Assembly: GCA_910589415.1 (NCBI GenBank)
Contig: OU342639.1
Location: 33,302,268 to 33,366,267, forward strand
Reading direction: 5' to 3'
From: Malachius bipustulatus
Lineage: Eukaryota; Arthropoda; Insecta; Coleoptera; Melyridae
Length of the DNA: 64,000 nt
This document shows, piece by piece, positions 34,885-47,944 of the stretch (position 1 is its first letter; every line of letters begins with the position of its first letter). A program made the position numbers and the translations under genes. The notes beneath the pieces were generated by a model that worked only from the letters and a program-made list of their open reading frames with translations, did no database searches and was not told the origin of the DNA.

Positions 34885-37331
34885 ACAGGTGACGTAAATA
34901 GCCGCTGCGGTCCTGAGGCCTAATACTCCTAATGGATGGATGCATGGATGGGTTCTCCCGTCAACTTCAGGTCCGTACTTCAGTATTGTAACACTCCTGT
35001 GTTTGTGATAAATTGGTATATAACTTAATGTTCGTTCCTATTGTTTTCTCCTTGGAAGCGTTTTTGACCGGTTTATACGGTCAAATGATAAACTTTATAT
35101 ATCAGTTTAGTTATTTATGTATATATATATATATATAATTTATGATTTTGCCAAAGCAAATTGTTATATTTGATCAGTTTATAATTGTGGTTGACATGAT
35201 TTTGTATGGAGCGCTGCGCAAGAGGATAAGATTTATTAAGTTGATGGAACCGACTGCGTTTTTATTTTATGAATTATTGTATGATGTGTAAGAATTTTAT
35301 CTTGAGAGTTACTCAGTTAAGTCAATTTCAGCTAGGATCAAAAGTAAACAATAATTGTTATCTGAAAATAGATAATTATTATTCCAAATGTCAAATTTAT
35401 ACTTATTGCATTACTATAAGTAGTAAGTAAAAGCTGCCATAAAGTGCTCTTATAGAGGTTACGTTTTAAAGCAAAAGCAACAAGTTTTATACATTTTTAT
35501 AATCAGAAATTTTATTTATTATTAAACAAGTCACAGTCCGATAGTTTGTTATAATAATTGGACTAAACACTACTAAGCACCATTATGATTAAATAGTTAA
35601 TGGATATTCCGATTTGTTTTAATGAAGGGAATGTTTTTACTAAGTTTTTTCTTCACACGTGTGTGTAGTGTAGATACCTCCACAGCTTCAGGTGACCTTA
35701 CTCTGGGTGAAAATATGTAGATATGTTATTAGCTCAGCCAAGCCGATTATCTATAAGTTTAATTCTCGAATAATATAATTATGAAGTCGCCATTATGCAT
35801 GGGAAACGGACCTGTTGCCGAAACGGTCGCAGTTATTACAGTTTGAAATTATGAAACCTCATTAGTTTTTCCATTATCGAAGATTACAACAACAAATAAC
35901 AGTTTCGGATGAATATTAGAGTAATATTTCCCTAAAAGAGAGATTGCATTTTCAAAATTACATTAATTTAATATGATTGGAAAAAAATTTCACGCTCTTA
36001 TGAGGTATTATTATTATAAGTGTCACTCTTATCGCATAAATGATTATTACTATATCAAAGTTCATTTATATATTTGTTTAATTACTAACGGTTTCTCTTA
36101 TTAAAAAAGAATAAAAATAATGAACATATTATTGAAATAATTTATTTTTAATTTTTTTTTTTCGGTTTTTGAACTGGTAAACTGGTTCATATTCCTTTTC
36201 CATGTAATTTATAATTTTTTGTTTTGAACTGTAGAAATTGCCGGGCTATAGAATTTAAAATCAATCAACTATCATAAACATTAATTAAGAATTTTGATTT
36301 GATACCGGGAGTATTCAGAAGATAAGTGGAGGTCAGTAAAAACTAGAACCTATTATTATTGTTATAGGAGACGTTCTCTTTATTAAGGTAATAATCTGAC
36401 ACTTCCTCGCCATCAGCTTCCATCATCCTTCCATCATTTTATATGGGGCAGCCTGTATATAGGTACATATTAGAATTTTAATTTCTGCGCAAAATTTTGG
36501 GGATTGAAGTTATTGATTTTCTTTATTTTTAACGGAAAATTAAGTTTTCATTTAATTTAAGTGTTCAATATAGATAATGTCACAGGGTATAGGTCTATAT
36601 TATGTTTATGCTAATAAGGCTTAAACGCATTTCTTGTTTATTGTTGTTGAACGTAATACTTACCACCAATTATTAGTGCCTTGGATACCGACATAATGTC
36701 CCACCCGCAAAATGGTAATAGTTACACCAAGCATTATTTTTCATAATTAATTAGTTGTGTAGTTTTCTAAAAAAAATAACTCATCATCACCACTCCTAAC
36801 TGTGAAATAATATTATTGAATTGTGTAGTAATTGTGTTACTTAATAAGAGACGTTTTTGAAAGACTGATTAAATTTTGCATCCGTTAATCAGACTACCGC
36901 CCAAAATTTTGCGACTAGCTTTTAAAACACGTTCACGTCAAATTTATATCACATAATAAGTTATTGAGGCCCCACCATGATCGTTATTTAACCACTCGAA
37001 GATCTACTGCTTGATTTGTCAAAAAACCTGATGCAATATTCAACATTTGTAGCAACGATTCGAATATAAAAATTGGTAGGTATAGCATTTCTGAAAAAAG
37101 TGTGCCTCGCAATTTGAAACGTCTTTTGGAATTCCTAGTTTTGGGGATTGTCTGGTTAACGGATGGCAAGAAAATAATATTATTCAAAACTTTATTGGTG
37201 TCAAAAATTATTTTCTGCTTTTTATAAACCAAATTAAATTATTGAATTTTGTACATACCATTTAAATCTGGTATAAGTAGTAGAAAGTCACATATTTTTG
37301 ACGGTTGCTGAAGATGAGTTTAGTATACTTA

Positions 37332-37970
37332 CAGGGTGTTGAAAAAGTCTTATAAACCCCCCCCCCCCCAATAAATCCCTAAATTTTTCATTTTGGAGAA
37401 AATGATAAAAACAGACCAATTTTATAATTTAATTTACTTTCTAGTGATGTAATTTTTTTATACAGGCTGTGCCTTAGTTCAGTAATTGTCTATTTTTTTT
37501 AATGGGACACCTCTATATTATTGTTTTTCTCATTTCCTAAGAAAATGTAATAAGAACGGTTTTGACAGTTGCAGTCTAAATCGAGTAGGCTATGAGTTAT
37601 AACACATCCTCATCTCAACTTTTTCCGATATCTCAAGCCGTTTTTAATGTAAACAAATTTGAAAATTGAAAATACCGTTTTTCATTTGTTTAAAACTCAT
37701 AAACTAATCATTTTATACTGCAATTGTAAAAAAAAAACATTCTGATAGCATTTTCTCAGGAAATATATAAATACAATAATATACAGGGCGTCCTATTTGA
37801 AAATATAGACAATGTCGTCATTACTAAGTCAAGGAACATTCTGTATAAAAATAATTCACATCGATAGAAATTAAATTAAATTATAAAACTAACAATTTTT
37901 TTTTTTTTTTCAAAACTTAAGATTAAGGGAGTTATTGGGGGGTGGGGTACCGGGACTTTTCCAACACCCG
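37332..37970. mobile_element. CAGGGTG-group foldback MITE
   Basis: The left end CAGGGTGTTGAAAAAGTC at 37,332 (preceded by TA) pairs with the right end GACTTTTCCAACACCCG ending at 37,970. Internal inverted segments include TTTAATTTACTTTCTAGTGA versus its diverged complement near 37,865, and the AAATGGGACA / GGCGTCCTATTT pair. Non-coding. Confidence 0.7.
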
Positions 37971-38652
37971 ATATAATGATTCTGAGTAATCAGTCAATAC
38001 GTTGGTTCATTTCTGAATCAATTCTAGTCAATTTGACGGTTTCAATTAAATTCGATTTTTTTGTAATCTGAGATATTTATTTATTATTAGATAATTATTC
38101 TGTTGAGCTCTCGAATGAGTTTTTTGGGTACACTTATTATTTAAGTTTATGTTAATAGCCACAACACAATTTTATTAATTTACGCTGATCGATTCGGTAA
38201 GTAAGTATACATAAATTTTCATTCTTAATTTTCCCAATTAAAGGAAAATTTATAAAAGTTTTACTTATAACAGTTTAATGAATGGGAAATCCTCTATAAA
38301 ATCCCAGAAAACTCATTTGTGAAATGAATATTCTGAGTGGGTTGTGATAAATTGGTTTTGCTTTGTAAACATTTTTTTGCTAATTATTTTACAGTTTTGT
38401 GACCAATCCCCGCTTTAAATTTTTTCATTATTTTATTTTTGTAATGACAATAATACCAGGCACCTATCTCGTTGTTCAAGTGTGTGTCATAGAGAAGTTT
38501 TTATCATTTTTTTTTTTTTTTGTAAGTTAAATGTCGATTTTTTTTAGTAAATTTTTATGTCAAGCTTAGTTGCTGTCAAATATTATTAGAAAGTATAAGA
38601 GATACGTAAGAGTTATAGTATAGAGATACCAGGATTGTTTTTGTAATGTTGC

Positions 38653-38658
38653 AATAAA
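38653..38658 (+). terminator. Candidate polyadenylation signal
   Basis: AATAAA followed after about 20 bases by a GT-rich GTGTAATACAATGTGTCC. Best candidate for the end of a long wdp transcript; unproven. Confidence 0.35.
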
Positions 38659-38679
38659 GTCAATTACCTTATACGTGTA

Positions 38680-39365
38680 ATACAATGTGTCCATTATTTG
38701 TCTTCCTTTATCACCAGCTAGATAAGAAGTGTAAAAGTGGATTTAATGATTTATTAAAGTACACGGTAGATACCTGTGTGTATTACTGGAGATTGATTTG
38801 GAAAATTAAATGTAAAGATAACATTTCCTCTTGTGTGAAATAAATTTTTGTTAATTTGTTTCACAGCTATATGAAAGAAATAATAATTAACACTTAATAA
38901 TAAATAACAGTGATAAGAATGAGAAGTGGATTGAGATATTGAGTTTTGTATCTCAAACGGCAGTTCCTGAGATATCGTCAAAAAATTAAAAAAAAATTAT
39001 TTTGAGATCCTCTATCACGAAAAAGTAAGAATTAAAATTACAAATAATAAACAAATGATTTGTATACTGACAGTTTGAAAAGAAAAAATAATGGAAAGAC
39101 AATTCATCCGGCAACACTGGATTCATCTAAAATTGCAATCAGTGACCAAGAGAAACACAAATTTTGAAAATTACCAAGTTCAATGGTTTTTGATCTCGTC
39201 ATCTAATATGTACTTATAATAATTTTTTTAATTATAATAATGAACAAAAATGTCAAAAATTATCTTAGATAAGTACCTACTCCAAGTGCATTATTTTTGC
39301 CATATTAATAGAAAAGGGCGTATCTACATACCTAAACCTTATGCCTTATAGTCCTTATACCTTAT
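38680..39365. other. AT-rich non-coding stretch
   Basis: A single AAAAGGGCGTATCTAC at 39,312 matches the end of the 26,153-26,645 MITE. No gene recognised. Confidence 0.4.
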
Positions 39366-39368
39366 ACC

Positions 39369-40785
39369 AGGGTCGGCTAAATTAGAGAAAAGATGATGTC
39401 CATGAAGTAAGCACCGCAATTTTGGATTTTCAACAAAAAAGATGTACCCGAGATGTGCTATGCCGCACTTGAAAAAAAATTTCTAAGGGTATGGTTTTTA
39501 TAGGGTAACACTTTTTTTCCATGAATTAGCAACTCCATTTTTTTTTTCTTACAAACGCAAGTTGTGCCGGAATGTGCTTCTGTTGTGCTGCCATGTGTGC
39601 CGTAAAAATAATTTGAAAAAAAATCGGATTTGCGATTTTTGTGAACGAAAATGCGATTTTTTGTGAAGTTAGCACCACAATTGTTTCTTTTTCAAAAGAA
39701 TTACAAGCAAATCTTTCTTTTTTTTACTGTTTCTTGTGTGGGGTTTTATACATACCTACCTACCTAAATTACAAAAAATAAACAATAAAAAAATAAACCA
39801 AAAAATTACAAAAATTAATACAACCGTTGTTATTTACGTATGGCTGATAAACAGGATGAACTTTTTACAGCACAACAGGAGCACATTCCTGCCAAAAAGT
39901 ATTAGCCTATAAAAACCATACCCTTAGAATTTTTTTTTCAAGTGCGACACATGATAGCACATTGCGGGCACATCTCAGCACATCCTTTTTTTTTTTGTTG
40001 AAAATTCAAAATGGTGGTGCTGACTTCATGGACATAAAAGATGCTCTATTTTGTGGCCATCTTGAATCCGTCAAGAGATACAAGATACCTGTGACCGTTT
40101 CTGAAATATCCTGAAAAAAACTGACAAATCGAGATTTCTTATCAATTTGACATTTCAAAAATTATCAAAGCCAACTATATCCAAGAGTTTTGTTTTTCTT
40201 ATGGCCGCCATATTGTATTTTGTCATTCTGTATTAAAGGAATTAAGAAAACAAAAAATCTATCATTCAAAAAAAATTCTACAAAGTTTTCTTTTACTTTT
40301 TTCGAAAAAAAACATTATTTAACCGAATGTCATATATAACCATATAAGTCAAATGTCACGTCATATTGCAACGTCACACGACGTCCTTCTGTGATAAAAC
40401 TCTCGTTTTTTTTTCAACAAAAAAGAATAAAATTTTGAAGATTTTCATTAAATGTGATAGATTTTTGGTTTCCTTAATTTTTTTAATACAGAATGGCGGC
40501 TATAAGAGAAAGAAAAGTTGACTATGACAGCTCTGGGATTTAGTTGGCTTTGAATTTTTTTGAAATGTCAGATATATATGGATAGCTGATGACGACTTAT
40601 GTAAACCTACAAAAATTATTCATTAATCTGCAATAATAAAAAATATATGGAAAAAATACGAAATCTCGATTTTTCAGTTTCTTTCAGGATATTTCAAGAA
40701 CGGTTTCAGATATCTTGTACCTATGTTTTGACGAATTGGAAATGACCACAAAATGAGTCATCTTTTCTTTAATTTAACCGACCCT
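39369..40785. mobile_element. 1.4-kb non-autonomous element with 28-base termini and two internal foldbacks
   Basis: The left terminus AGGGTCGGCTAAATTAGAGA (39,369) extends over 28 bases and matches the reverse complement of 40,758-40,785 at 26 positions. Inside are two separate inverted repeats. One pairs 39,395-39,600 with about 39,860-40,045 (CATGAAGTAAGCACC, GGGTATGGTTTTTATAGG and TGTGCT-rich parts). The other pairs about 40,045-40,290 with 40,430-40,757 (ATCTCGATTT, AGGATATTTC, AGATACAAGATAC). A CAGGGTCGG start is hAT-like. No open frame of note. Confidence 0.7.
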
Positions 40786-40789
40786 CTAT

Positions 40790-42180
40790 CTCTTAATTGA
40801 AAATTAAGTGACTTAAGTAAGTCGAATCGACTTAGGTAGATATTCCTGAAGTTAAAATTTTATTCAGGAAGTATTTAATATTAGTATTTCGGTCGTTTCT
40901 AGAACGGAAACAACAGATGTTGCGTCAACATATAGGTATAAGAAGATTTCAAAGAGGAACTGAGACAAAGGGCTTTGTCTCCTGGCAGAAAATACAAATG
41001 TTGTGCAGATTGTGTAGGGAAGAACAGATGTGCTCAACAAGTGTAGGGTGAACCGCCAACGCCAAGTGTGTCGATTATCGTTGAACGAAACTTGAAACGA
41101 AAGTCAGTTTCGAGTTTCATTCGATCAGGTAACATTTTGAAAACATGCTGCAAAAAAAGGGAAACGCAATAAATATACATTTTGTATGTCTATTACCTAA
41201 TCATAAAAATCATATTTTTATAGAAAAAAACAAAATTATAAAAACACGTTTAGAGTTTGACCTTTTGGACCACGTCGTCGGGAACATTTTAATAAAAATC
41301 TGGCGTCCGAGGTAGGTGCGCGCTTAAAAACGCAAGTACGTCACTTTTTACTAACATGTTCTGTAACGATGTTGCTGACATAGTATGGTGGTAACTTTTT
41401 GGTGGCCACTGATAATCTGTGAAAAGGGGATTGGTAAAAAAAGTTATACAAAATATTCGTCCACTTTTGACAGTTAATTAGTCATCAAGGGTTAATGTGT
41501 CCACAGTAATCAATCCCGATTTTATCTACATTCATGTTTGTGTATATGAGCTAATAGTAAGCTGGTTATTATGTAAAGTAACGTTTGTATAAATAATGGT
41601 CTACACTTGGAATGCCATTGAATATATTTTACTTTAAAATATTCAACTAAATGGAATAACAACAGATTTGGCGTGTATTTTGCATATTTTTGTGAAGTTA
41701 TAAACACGTGTGATATTGAAAAGCAGCAAAAAAGTGATTACTTCTAATATTAATTCCATAATTATAATATTTCTGTTGGCTTTTATTAAAATTAAACCAG
41801 AATAAATATTATTTATTATTTGTATCCACGAGCTGCGAAATTAAATCAAAGCCATACCTGACTTTCTTTTAACTATAGAAGAGGATGCCAAATATGGTCT
41901 AACAGAGAGAGAAAGTGAACCAGAACCAAGTTTGCAGTGCAAGTTCATGCGTTCTTCAATAACATTTAGATCAATCAGGTTTACTCCTTACTTAGGTACT
42001 TACAAATCAGCCTCACATGGAATAATTCTGTTTTCAAGTACGTCATTGTAAATTAATGGATAGACATATTTCAACATTTCATGGTTGAATAGAATAGCAA
42101 TTTTTGCTAGATTCCGCCGTGTGGTGTGAAAAATTTATTTTTTGTAAATCTGTTTTTTTTTAAATGAAAAAATAAAGTCG
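40790..42180. other. Non-coding stretch
   Basis: No gene recognised. Confidence 0.4.
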
Positions 42181-42181
42181 A

Positions 42182-42182
<1 letters not shown>

Positions 42183-42211
<29 letters not shown>
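42183..42211. repeat. (ATT)n microsatellite
   Basis: About ten ATT/TTA units. Confidence 0.9.
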
Positions 42212-42213
<2 letters not shown>

Positions 42214-42820
42214 GACACATGAGATATAATCAATCCAATCGGATTTAAAAGTGACATTAGGTGACTGTTCCTCAGTACCGAGTCCATGAGTGTTTCAGTG
42301 TTATAATGTTACGATTTTTTTATGTGTAGTTATGGTCAAAGATTCAATGAGGATTGTTTCGAGAAAAAAATTGCAAAAACGAGCATCCGAATTTTTTTAC
42401 AAATCATTTTCACTTTTTCTTTCATCTGCTTGTAGATAAGCAAAAGAAACAACGATGCAGAATAGAGCTGCCGGATAATTCAACGTCAGGTTTATTCATG
42501 GTATTTTCCGCTACCAGTGAATAAAATAATTTGAAAATCTCCTAAATAATAAAAATAATAGTTTCTGCTCATTTTCAGAATCTTTACTAAAGTGACTTAT
42601 CCCCGTCATTGACTATTAGTACGAATAGGTGCCATTTTCTCAATCACAGACGTTTTCAATTAAATAGTTACTACAATCACTATGACTTCTTGGCTGCAGA
42701 AATTTTGTCACGTAAGTTACCCTTCTTGTTTGTTCTCGGTTTAAACCGTTTTGAGCAGTTTCCCTGGTAATATAGCGATAGAACTGGGAGAGGTCACCCA
42801 CCAACCGGCGATTGGTTCGA
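42212..42820. other. Non-coding stretch
   Basis: No gene recognised. Confidence 0.4.
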
Positions 42821-42824
42821 AAAA

Positions 42825-43880
42825 AAGCCGGGCTAGGTGGTAAAATGTCATAATTGATTGTCAAACGTAGCACCCACCAATTATTTTCGTTTTACCATTT
42901 TTAGTTTTTTTTATGATTTTTGTTAATTTTCGGGCCAACTTCACAAGCCCGAAAAAAGCGGGCCGGGTGGTAAAACGTACCATTCGATTGCCAATCATTA
43001 GACCATGTTTTACCACATTTTGTTTTACCAGCTTTAGAAAAAAAGTTATCAACTCGGGTCAAGTTTACGTGAGTCAAGACGATGAATAAAAACGTGGTAC
43101 AACTCTGTACCAACCCGAAAAAATATTTGATCACTTCTTAGTTTGGTTTTACCACTCCGAGAATCACCGCAGCCGACTTTTATGTGCTTTATAAAATTCG
43201 GACCAACTTCCCAAGTGCGTAAATATCGCAAAGTTAGTTCCAGGTTAATGAAAACGTTTTACCATTTTGTACCAACCAGAGAAAAGGTTTTACCACCCCT
43301 AATTTTGATTTACCACTCCCAGATGAATCACGGCCCCCGGCTATAATGAGCTTTCTGGAATTCGGGCAAACTTGCAATTTCGTAAATACCTGAAGGTAAA
43401 ATCACCTTCAGGTTTTACCACTATGTGAAAGAACCCATATAGAGTGGGTTCGGTGGTGGTGGTACTGGGGGCGGTGGTACTGGGAGTGGTAACTGAAAAC
43501 TAAAGGGTGGTCAAACCTTTTCTCGGATTGTTCCAAAGTGGTATCACCAAAACCCTTTCAGTGTTTATGCACTTGTGAAATTGTCCCTAGTTTTATAAAG
43601 TACATAAAGGCCGGGGGCAGCGATTCTGGGGGTGGTAAATTAAAACTAAGCGGTGGTAAAACCTTTTTCCGGGCTGGTACAAAGTTGTACAACGTTTTTA
43701 ACCATCTTATAGTCATCGTTTTGGTTTTACCACCCACGTAAACTTGGCCCGAGTTGATAACTTTTTGTCTAAAAGTGGTAAAACAAAATGAGTTGGTGTT
43801 GGTGGTAAAACACATGGTCTAACGATGGGCCATCGAATGGTAGGTTTTACCACCCGGCATCGTTTTTTTTTTGGCAAAAT
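42825..43880. mobile_element. Large foldback element rich in GGTGGTAAAAC / GTTTTACCACC
   Basis: The left arm (about 42,945-43,375) and right arm (about 43,425-43,872) are diverged reverse complements. Matching landmarks are CGGGTGGTAAAACGTACCAT with its complement near 43,840, GTTATCAACTCGGGTCAAGTTTACGTG with 43,733-43,765, and TGTGCTTTATAAAA with 43,595. The arms are filled with GGTTTTACCAC in alternating orientation. A partial extra copy of the outer end lies at 42,825-42,945. Apparent open frames on both strands are mirror images and not genes. Confidence 0.72.
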
Positions 43881-44940
43881 TCACGTAGCTATCTTATGCT
43901 CAACGATAGTTACTTTCGTTTCTCGAAAATCTATTTTCAATAAACCGAATTTGACTAAAGTTTCTTTACATGAGGGTATGTATAATTATAATTATTTTAA
44001 GTATCATCATTTGGTAATATTTCACCAAAAAATGTTGCTTTCTCCATTTTTTAATTTTTTTATTCAAGATGACCAACTCTTGTAATTTTTGGCTCCGATA
44101 ACTCCTCCATTTATTCTCAAGCAAGTTTTTTTCTATACCTATAAAAAAAACTAATAATAATAATTAGATGGACAACTTGAATTTATTATCCTTTTATATA
44201 CCTACTTACTTAAATGGATAATTAGTAGGTACATATGTTTGTCATACCACATACAATAAAAAGGATGTTTTTTTTTAAGAAACGTCTATCTCGAGCGTCA
44301 TTTCCTTGCACTAAACCAATTCGTTGTATAAATACTTAGCGGTAAGTACATAGGTAGGTGTAGGTATGTACGTAAACGTACTTCTTGAAACTAATAAATG
44401 CTTAATAAACATTTTTTTCTGTTAACATTTCGATTATATAAATTTAAATACAGCAATTATTAATTACACCTATGTACCTAATGTAGGTACGTACTAATTA
44501 TCGGCGAGAATGATGTCTATTTTGATCTTTGCTCCTCAAACAAATGGAACACTTAATCACCTTTGAAAATTGTAAGCAGACTTACTTGTCATTTCTGCAA
44601 TTGCAACTTACTTGCTTCTTTTATCAAATTCACTTACCTATCATAATTAATTATACATTTCAGTCATGTTTTTGCACTTACTCATTGGTTATTTCTTTTG
44701 TTGGTTAAGTACTTATTAAAGAATGAACAAAGTAAATATTTACAATTTTACTAAAACCTCTAGGTGCTAGATAATAATAGACAATTGTTGAATAAAAAAT
44801 AAAAATAAACCCTTTCGTTAAAAAAAAACTTATTGGCGTTAAAAAAATTTGATAAGCAACTGAATTAAATTTATCATGGAATCCATTCCCTTATTTATTT
44901 ATTAACATGCTCACTCAAAGTAGATATGCCAAAGATATAT
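43881..44940. other. AT-rich stretch with TACCTAC/GTAGGTA strings
   Basis: No gene recognised. GTAGGTA/TACCTA motifs are dense at 44,200-44,500. Confidence 0.4.
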
Positions 44941-44945
44941 GTATT

Positions 44946-45174
44946 GCATTTAGGTGATTTTTTTTCTTCAACGCATAATTTGAAGTGTTGGCTTCAATTC
45001 GTCTCGCGTATGTAGACACTTTTATCGAAAAATAAAAAATATCCTCACTATTCGAAAATGAGCTTCCACTTATGTAAAAATTATTAAATCGATGAAATCG
45101 TTCGTAATTTCATTTTTAAATTTTTTCGCATTCACTTATGAATGATTCACCTAAATGCGAAGTCACCTAAATGC
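44946..45174. mobile_element. Short MITE with GCATTTAGGTGA termini
   Basis: GCATTTAGGTGA at 44,946-44,957 faces TCACCTAAATGC at 45,147-45,158, with a second direct copy of the right end at 45,163-45,174. The 200-base AT-rich interior is non-coding. Confidence 0.55.
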
Positions 45175-45179
45175 GGGTA

Positions 45180-46435
45180 AAAAAACTTTTCACATTGGTC
45201 TTTTAATAACGAAGATATGACAAGCTTAAAAAGTAATGGTAATAATGGTAAAAAAATGGTAACACGAAAAACCTTGAAAAATTTCAATTTTGACGGGGAA
45301 TCTACTGAAACTCCGGACCGAATTCAGTCGTTTCTATAACATTTTTCTTTACGCTGTAAGATAACGAGATAAACGTTATGTTAAAATTTTTTTTTTATTA
45401 TTTTTGTGAAAATTAGACAGTAATATTTTATTATGGATAAGTAATAGTAATTTAAATTTAAATATTTTCACGGTTCGACAAAACATTAAGGATAAATTAA
45501 AAAAAAAAAACTACTTATTACCTATTAAGTAGGTACCTTGTAAATGAATCAGATTTAAGTGCCTCTAATAGAACTATTAAAACAAAGTTATAATACTCAG
45601 GAAAGCCATTTTTCCATCAACCAAGTATTATTGTTGAAGCAGAATCTTAATCGAATATAAGAGGTAGGTACTTTAACTAGCGACATATTACTTTTTACAA
45701 TAGAATCACTTTAGGTATACTAACAGAAAAATATCATTCAAATTTAACTTTAAAGCATTTCAAGTCTCAAGAGTATGGCGACATTCCATTAGATTAGATT
45801 AGAGTAATACAGGATTCACGTAACCCTTGACTTCAAATTTGAAGATGGCAAAAGCAAACCCATAGTGTTAAAAATATTGAAAATTATTGAAATTATTGAA
45901 TATTGAAAAATTATAGTAACGCCCATCAAGGTGTGAATAAAAAGTTGATTTCTATAGTTACGAGACTAAAAGTGGAAAAGACGTGGATAAATTGGTGAGT
46001 AGACTCTAATCATATTGGTCAGGGCTCCAAAAAAAAAGTAGTAGAGAGGAGAGAACGTAGATCCGAAAAAAGAAGTAAGAAAGACCGCGAGGTTGAACGG
46101 TCTTGTTCAGCGAAAAGATTCCTCTCTAGTTGAAGTTTTTTTTGTGACTTACTTTACGGCATTAAAGTTTATTTACGCATAGGTACTTAACATCAATTAT
46201 AAAAAAATCTCGAGCTGAAATTCCTAGCAACCTTTTTCCTAAAAAAATTGCGTGTAAATTCACGGGCCCTTTGACGGATTTCAGAAAGTATCATCCAAAA
46301 GGTGCGTCGCACGCACGAAAATCGATGAGTTGGAAGTTAAAGAAGATGATGTGGAAAGCGGGAGAGAGGCGCGGTAAAAATGAGGATGATGATAATAGTT
46401 TCAAAATGACATAAGAGGGATTGAGATCCGAATAA
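45180..46435. other. Non-coding stretch
   Basis: No gene recognised. Confidence 0.4.
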
Positions 46436-46439
46436 AATG

Positions 46440-46620
46440 GAAAGAAGAGGTCTTTATTAGGCAATGCCAACGATAGGGTCTCGGGATTGATTTAAGGCCA
46501 CGACGCGAGACTATAGCGTCGGTGGACCGAAGTCCGATAGCGAGAACGGACGTACGTGGTGATCTTACACCGTGGTGTGTACCTACGACGCGAAGAGCCC
46601 ACCTGTAAATCTACACCTTA
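46440..46620. other. CpG-rich block, identity unknown
   Basis: About 150 bases with many CG dinucleotides (for example 46,497-46,560) in an AT-rich setting. It could be a promoter or exon of an unseen gene, or a GC-rich repeat. No long open frame. Confidence 0.3.
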
Positions 46621-46976
46621 CCAAAATTTATCTTTTTATCTTTTTCCAGTGCCTGTACCTTTTTAAACAAAAAGCATAACTGAGGGAAGTTTTGCCCTTC
46701 ATTTTCCGGCCCCTTTTGAAACACTAAAAGCGACTTTTTCATCGTAAATGGCCGTTTTTCTCGAAAATGGTTCACGTTAGCAATTGCGACTAAGAGATCC
46801 TAGTATGTTGTGTAGAAAATATTGACGATTCTATAAGGCGCTTCTTAAAATCAAGTATAATCCAGTGGCTTAGAAGTAAGGGGGTTGAAACCCTCAAAGT
46901 TTCTCAGCCCTCAGCCCTTTCTCGATAGGCTGTAAAATTACAAACTCACAGACATCGTAACCCTACATAAATTATA

Positions 46977-47229
46977 CAGGGTGTCAATTTGACAACTTGC
47001 CACCCGCAAATTGTTCCTTGAAAATTATTTTCAAAGAAATCCCGAAACAAGTCATGCAATTATTAAATTTAATTTATGTTCTATTGACGTATTTTTTTTA
47101 TACAGAGTGTTCCTTGACTCAGTAATGATGACATTGCCTATTTTTTAAATGGGACACCCCCCAGATTTCTTTGAAAAAAATTTTTCAAGGAAGAATTCGG
47201 GGGTGACAAGTTTTCAAATTGACACCCTG
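46977..47229. mobile_element. TA-flanked CAGGGTG-group MITE
   Basis: The left end CAGGGTGTCAATTTGACAAC and the reverse complement of the right end (CAGGGTGTCAATTTGAAAAC) are nearly identical. Similarity continues for about 65 bases, through TTCCTTGAAAA and TTTCAAAGAAATC. TA lies outside both ends. Length 253 bases. Confidence 0.8.
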
Positions 47230-47673
47230 TATACTAATTTGAACGAAAGATTCTGAGGAATTATTTTATTGGTGTTGGTAACTTAGTGGACATACATTTA
47301 ACCCACTCACCTGGCTGACCAAACGAGTTATAGGTAGCAGCAAATTAAAACAATAATAATTATTAAAACACTCGATACTTTTTTAAAATAACGCCAAAAA
47401 ACGATATAACTGCTCAACAGTGTTGCCAAAATTGAAAAAATAAATCTAAAACCGTATACATTATGACGTATATCATAATATTATGTAGTCATCAATGATG
47501 GACAGTTAACTTATGTGACATTTAATACTAAAGATTCCGAAAATCGATCCAAAAATAGTTTTGGGGGCATATTAAAAAGGATAAAATCTATCAGGTTTTA
47601 TAGGTAATTAGGTCACCTAGGTTTCACATGTGTTCAGAACCGGCCATTTTGGGGAAAGCGAAAATACAATTTT

Positions 47674-47938
47674 TTCCGCGCCATCATTGCGATAGATACA
47701 TCATTTCTTATAGACTTTGAGTCGCTGATTACGGTGGTGAAAACTGTTTAACGATACGACGAACAGTAAAAAAGTTACGAGCATCCACATTACCAAAATT
47801 CAAAAAATAGGTCATTCGCATACCTAACGGAAAATTCGATTTTCCGAGCTACTGAATTTTTTAAAGTATTTTTTCCGAATTCTTTCTTTTCAAAATTTTC
47901 CGCGCCATCATTTCTTATAGATTTTGAGTCGCTGATTA
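47674..47938 (+). repeat. Short direct repeat pair
   Basis: TTCCGCGCCATCATT...TCTTATAGACTTTGAGTCGCTGATTA at 47,674-47,731 recurs at 47,899-47,938 without a 17-base internal piece (GCGATAGATACATCATT). Confidence 0.7.
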
Positions 47939-47944
47939 TGAGTT

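Larger units (their letters stand above)
34885..38675 (+). other. Candidate 3' UTR and downstream region of wdp
   Basis: No coding region follows the stop for several kilobases. The stretch is AT-rich, with a TA microsatellite at about 35,120-35,137 and a MITE at 37,332-37,970. The last part is T-rich and ends in an AATAAA. The transcript may instead end earlier, at one of several other A-rich signals (for example near 36,110). Confidence 0.35.

Noticed and set aside
42861..44085. Mirror-image open frames around 42.9-43.9 kb
   Set aside because: Explained by the GGTGGTAAAAC foldback arms.
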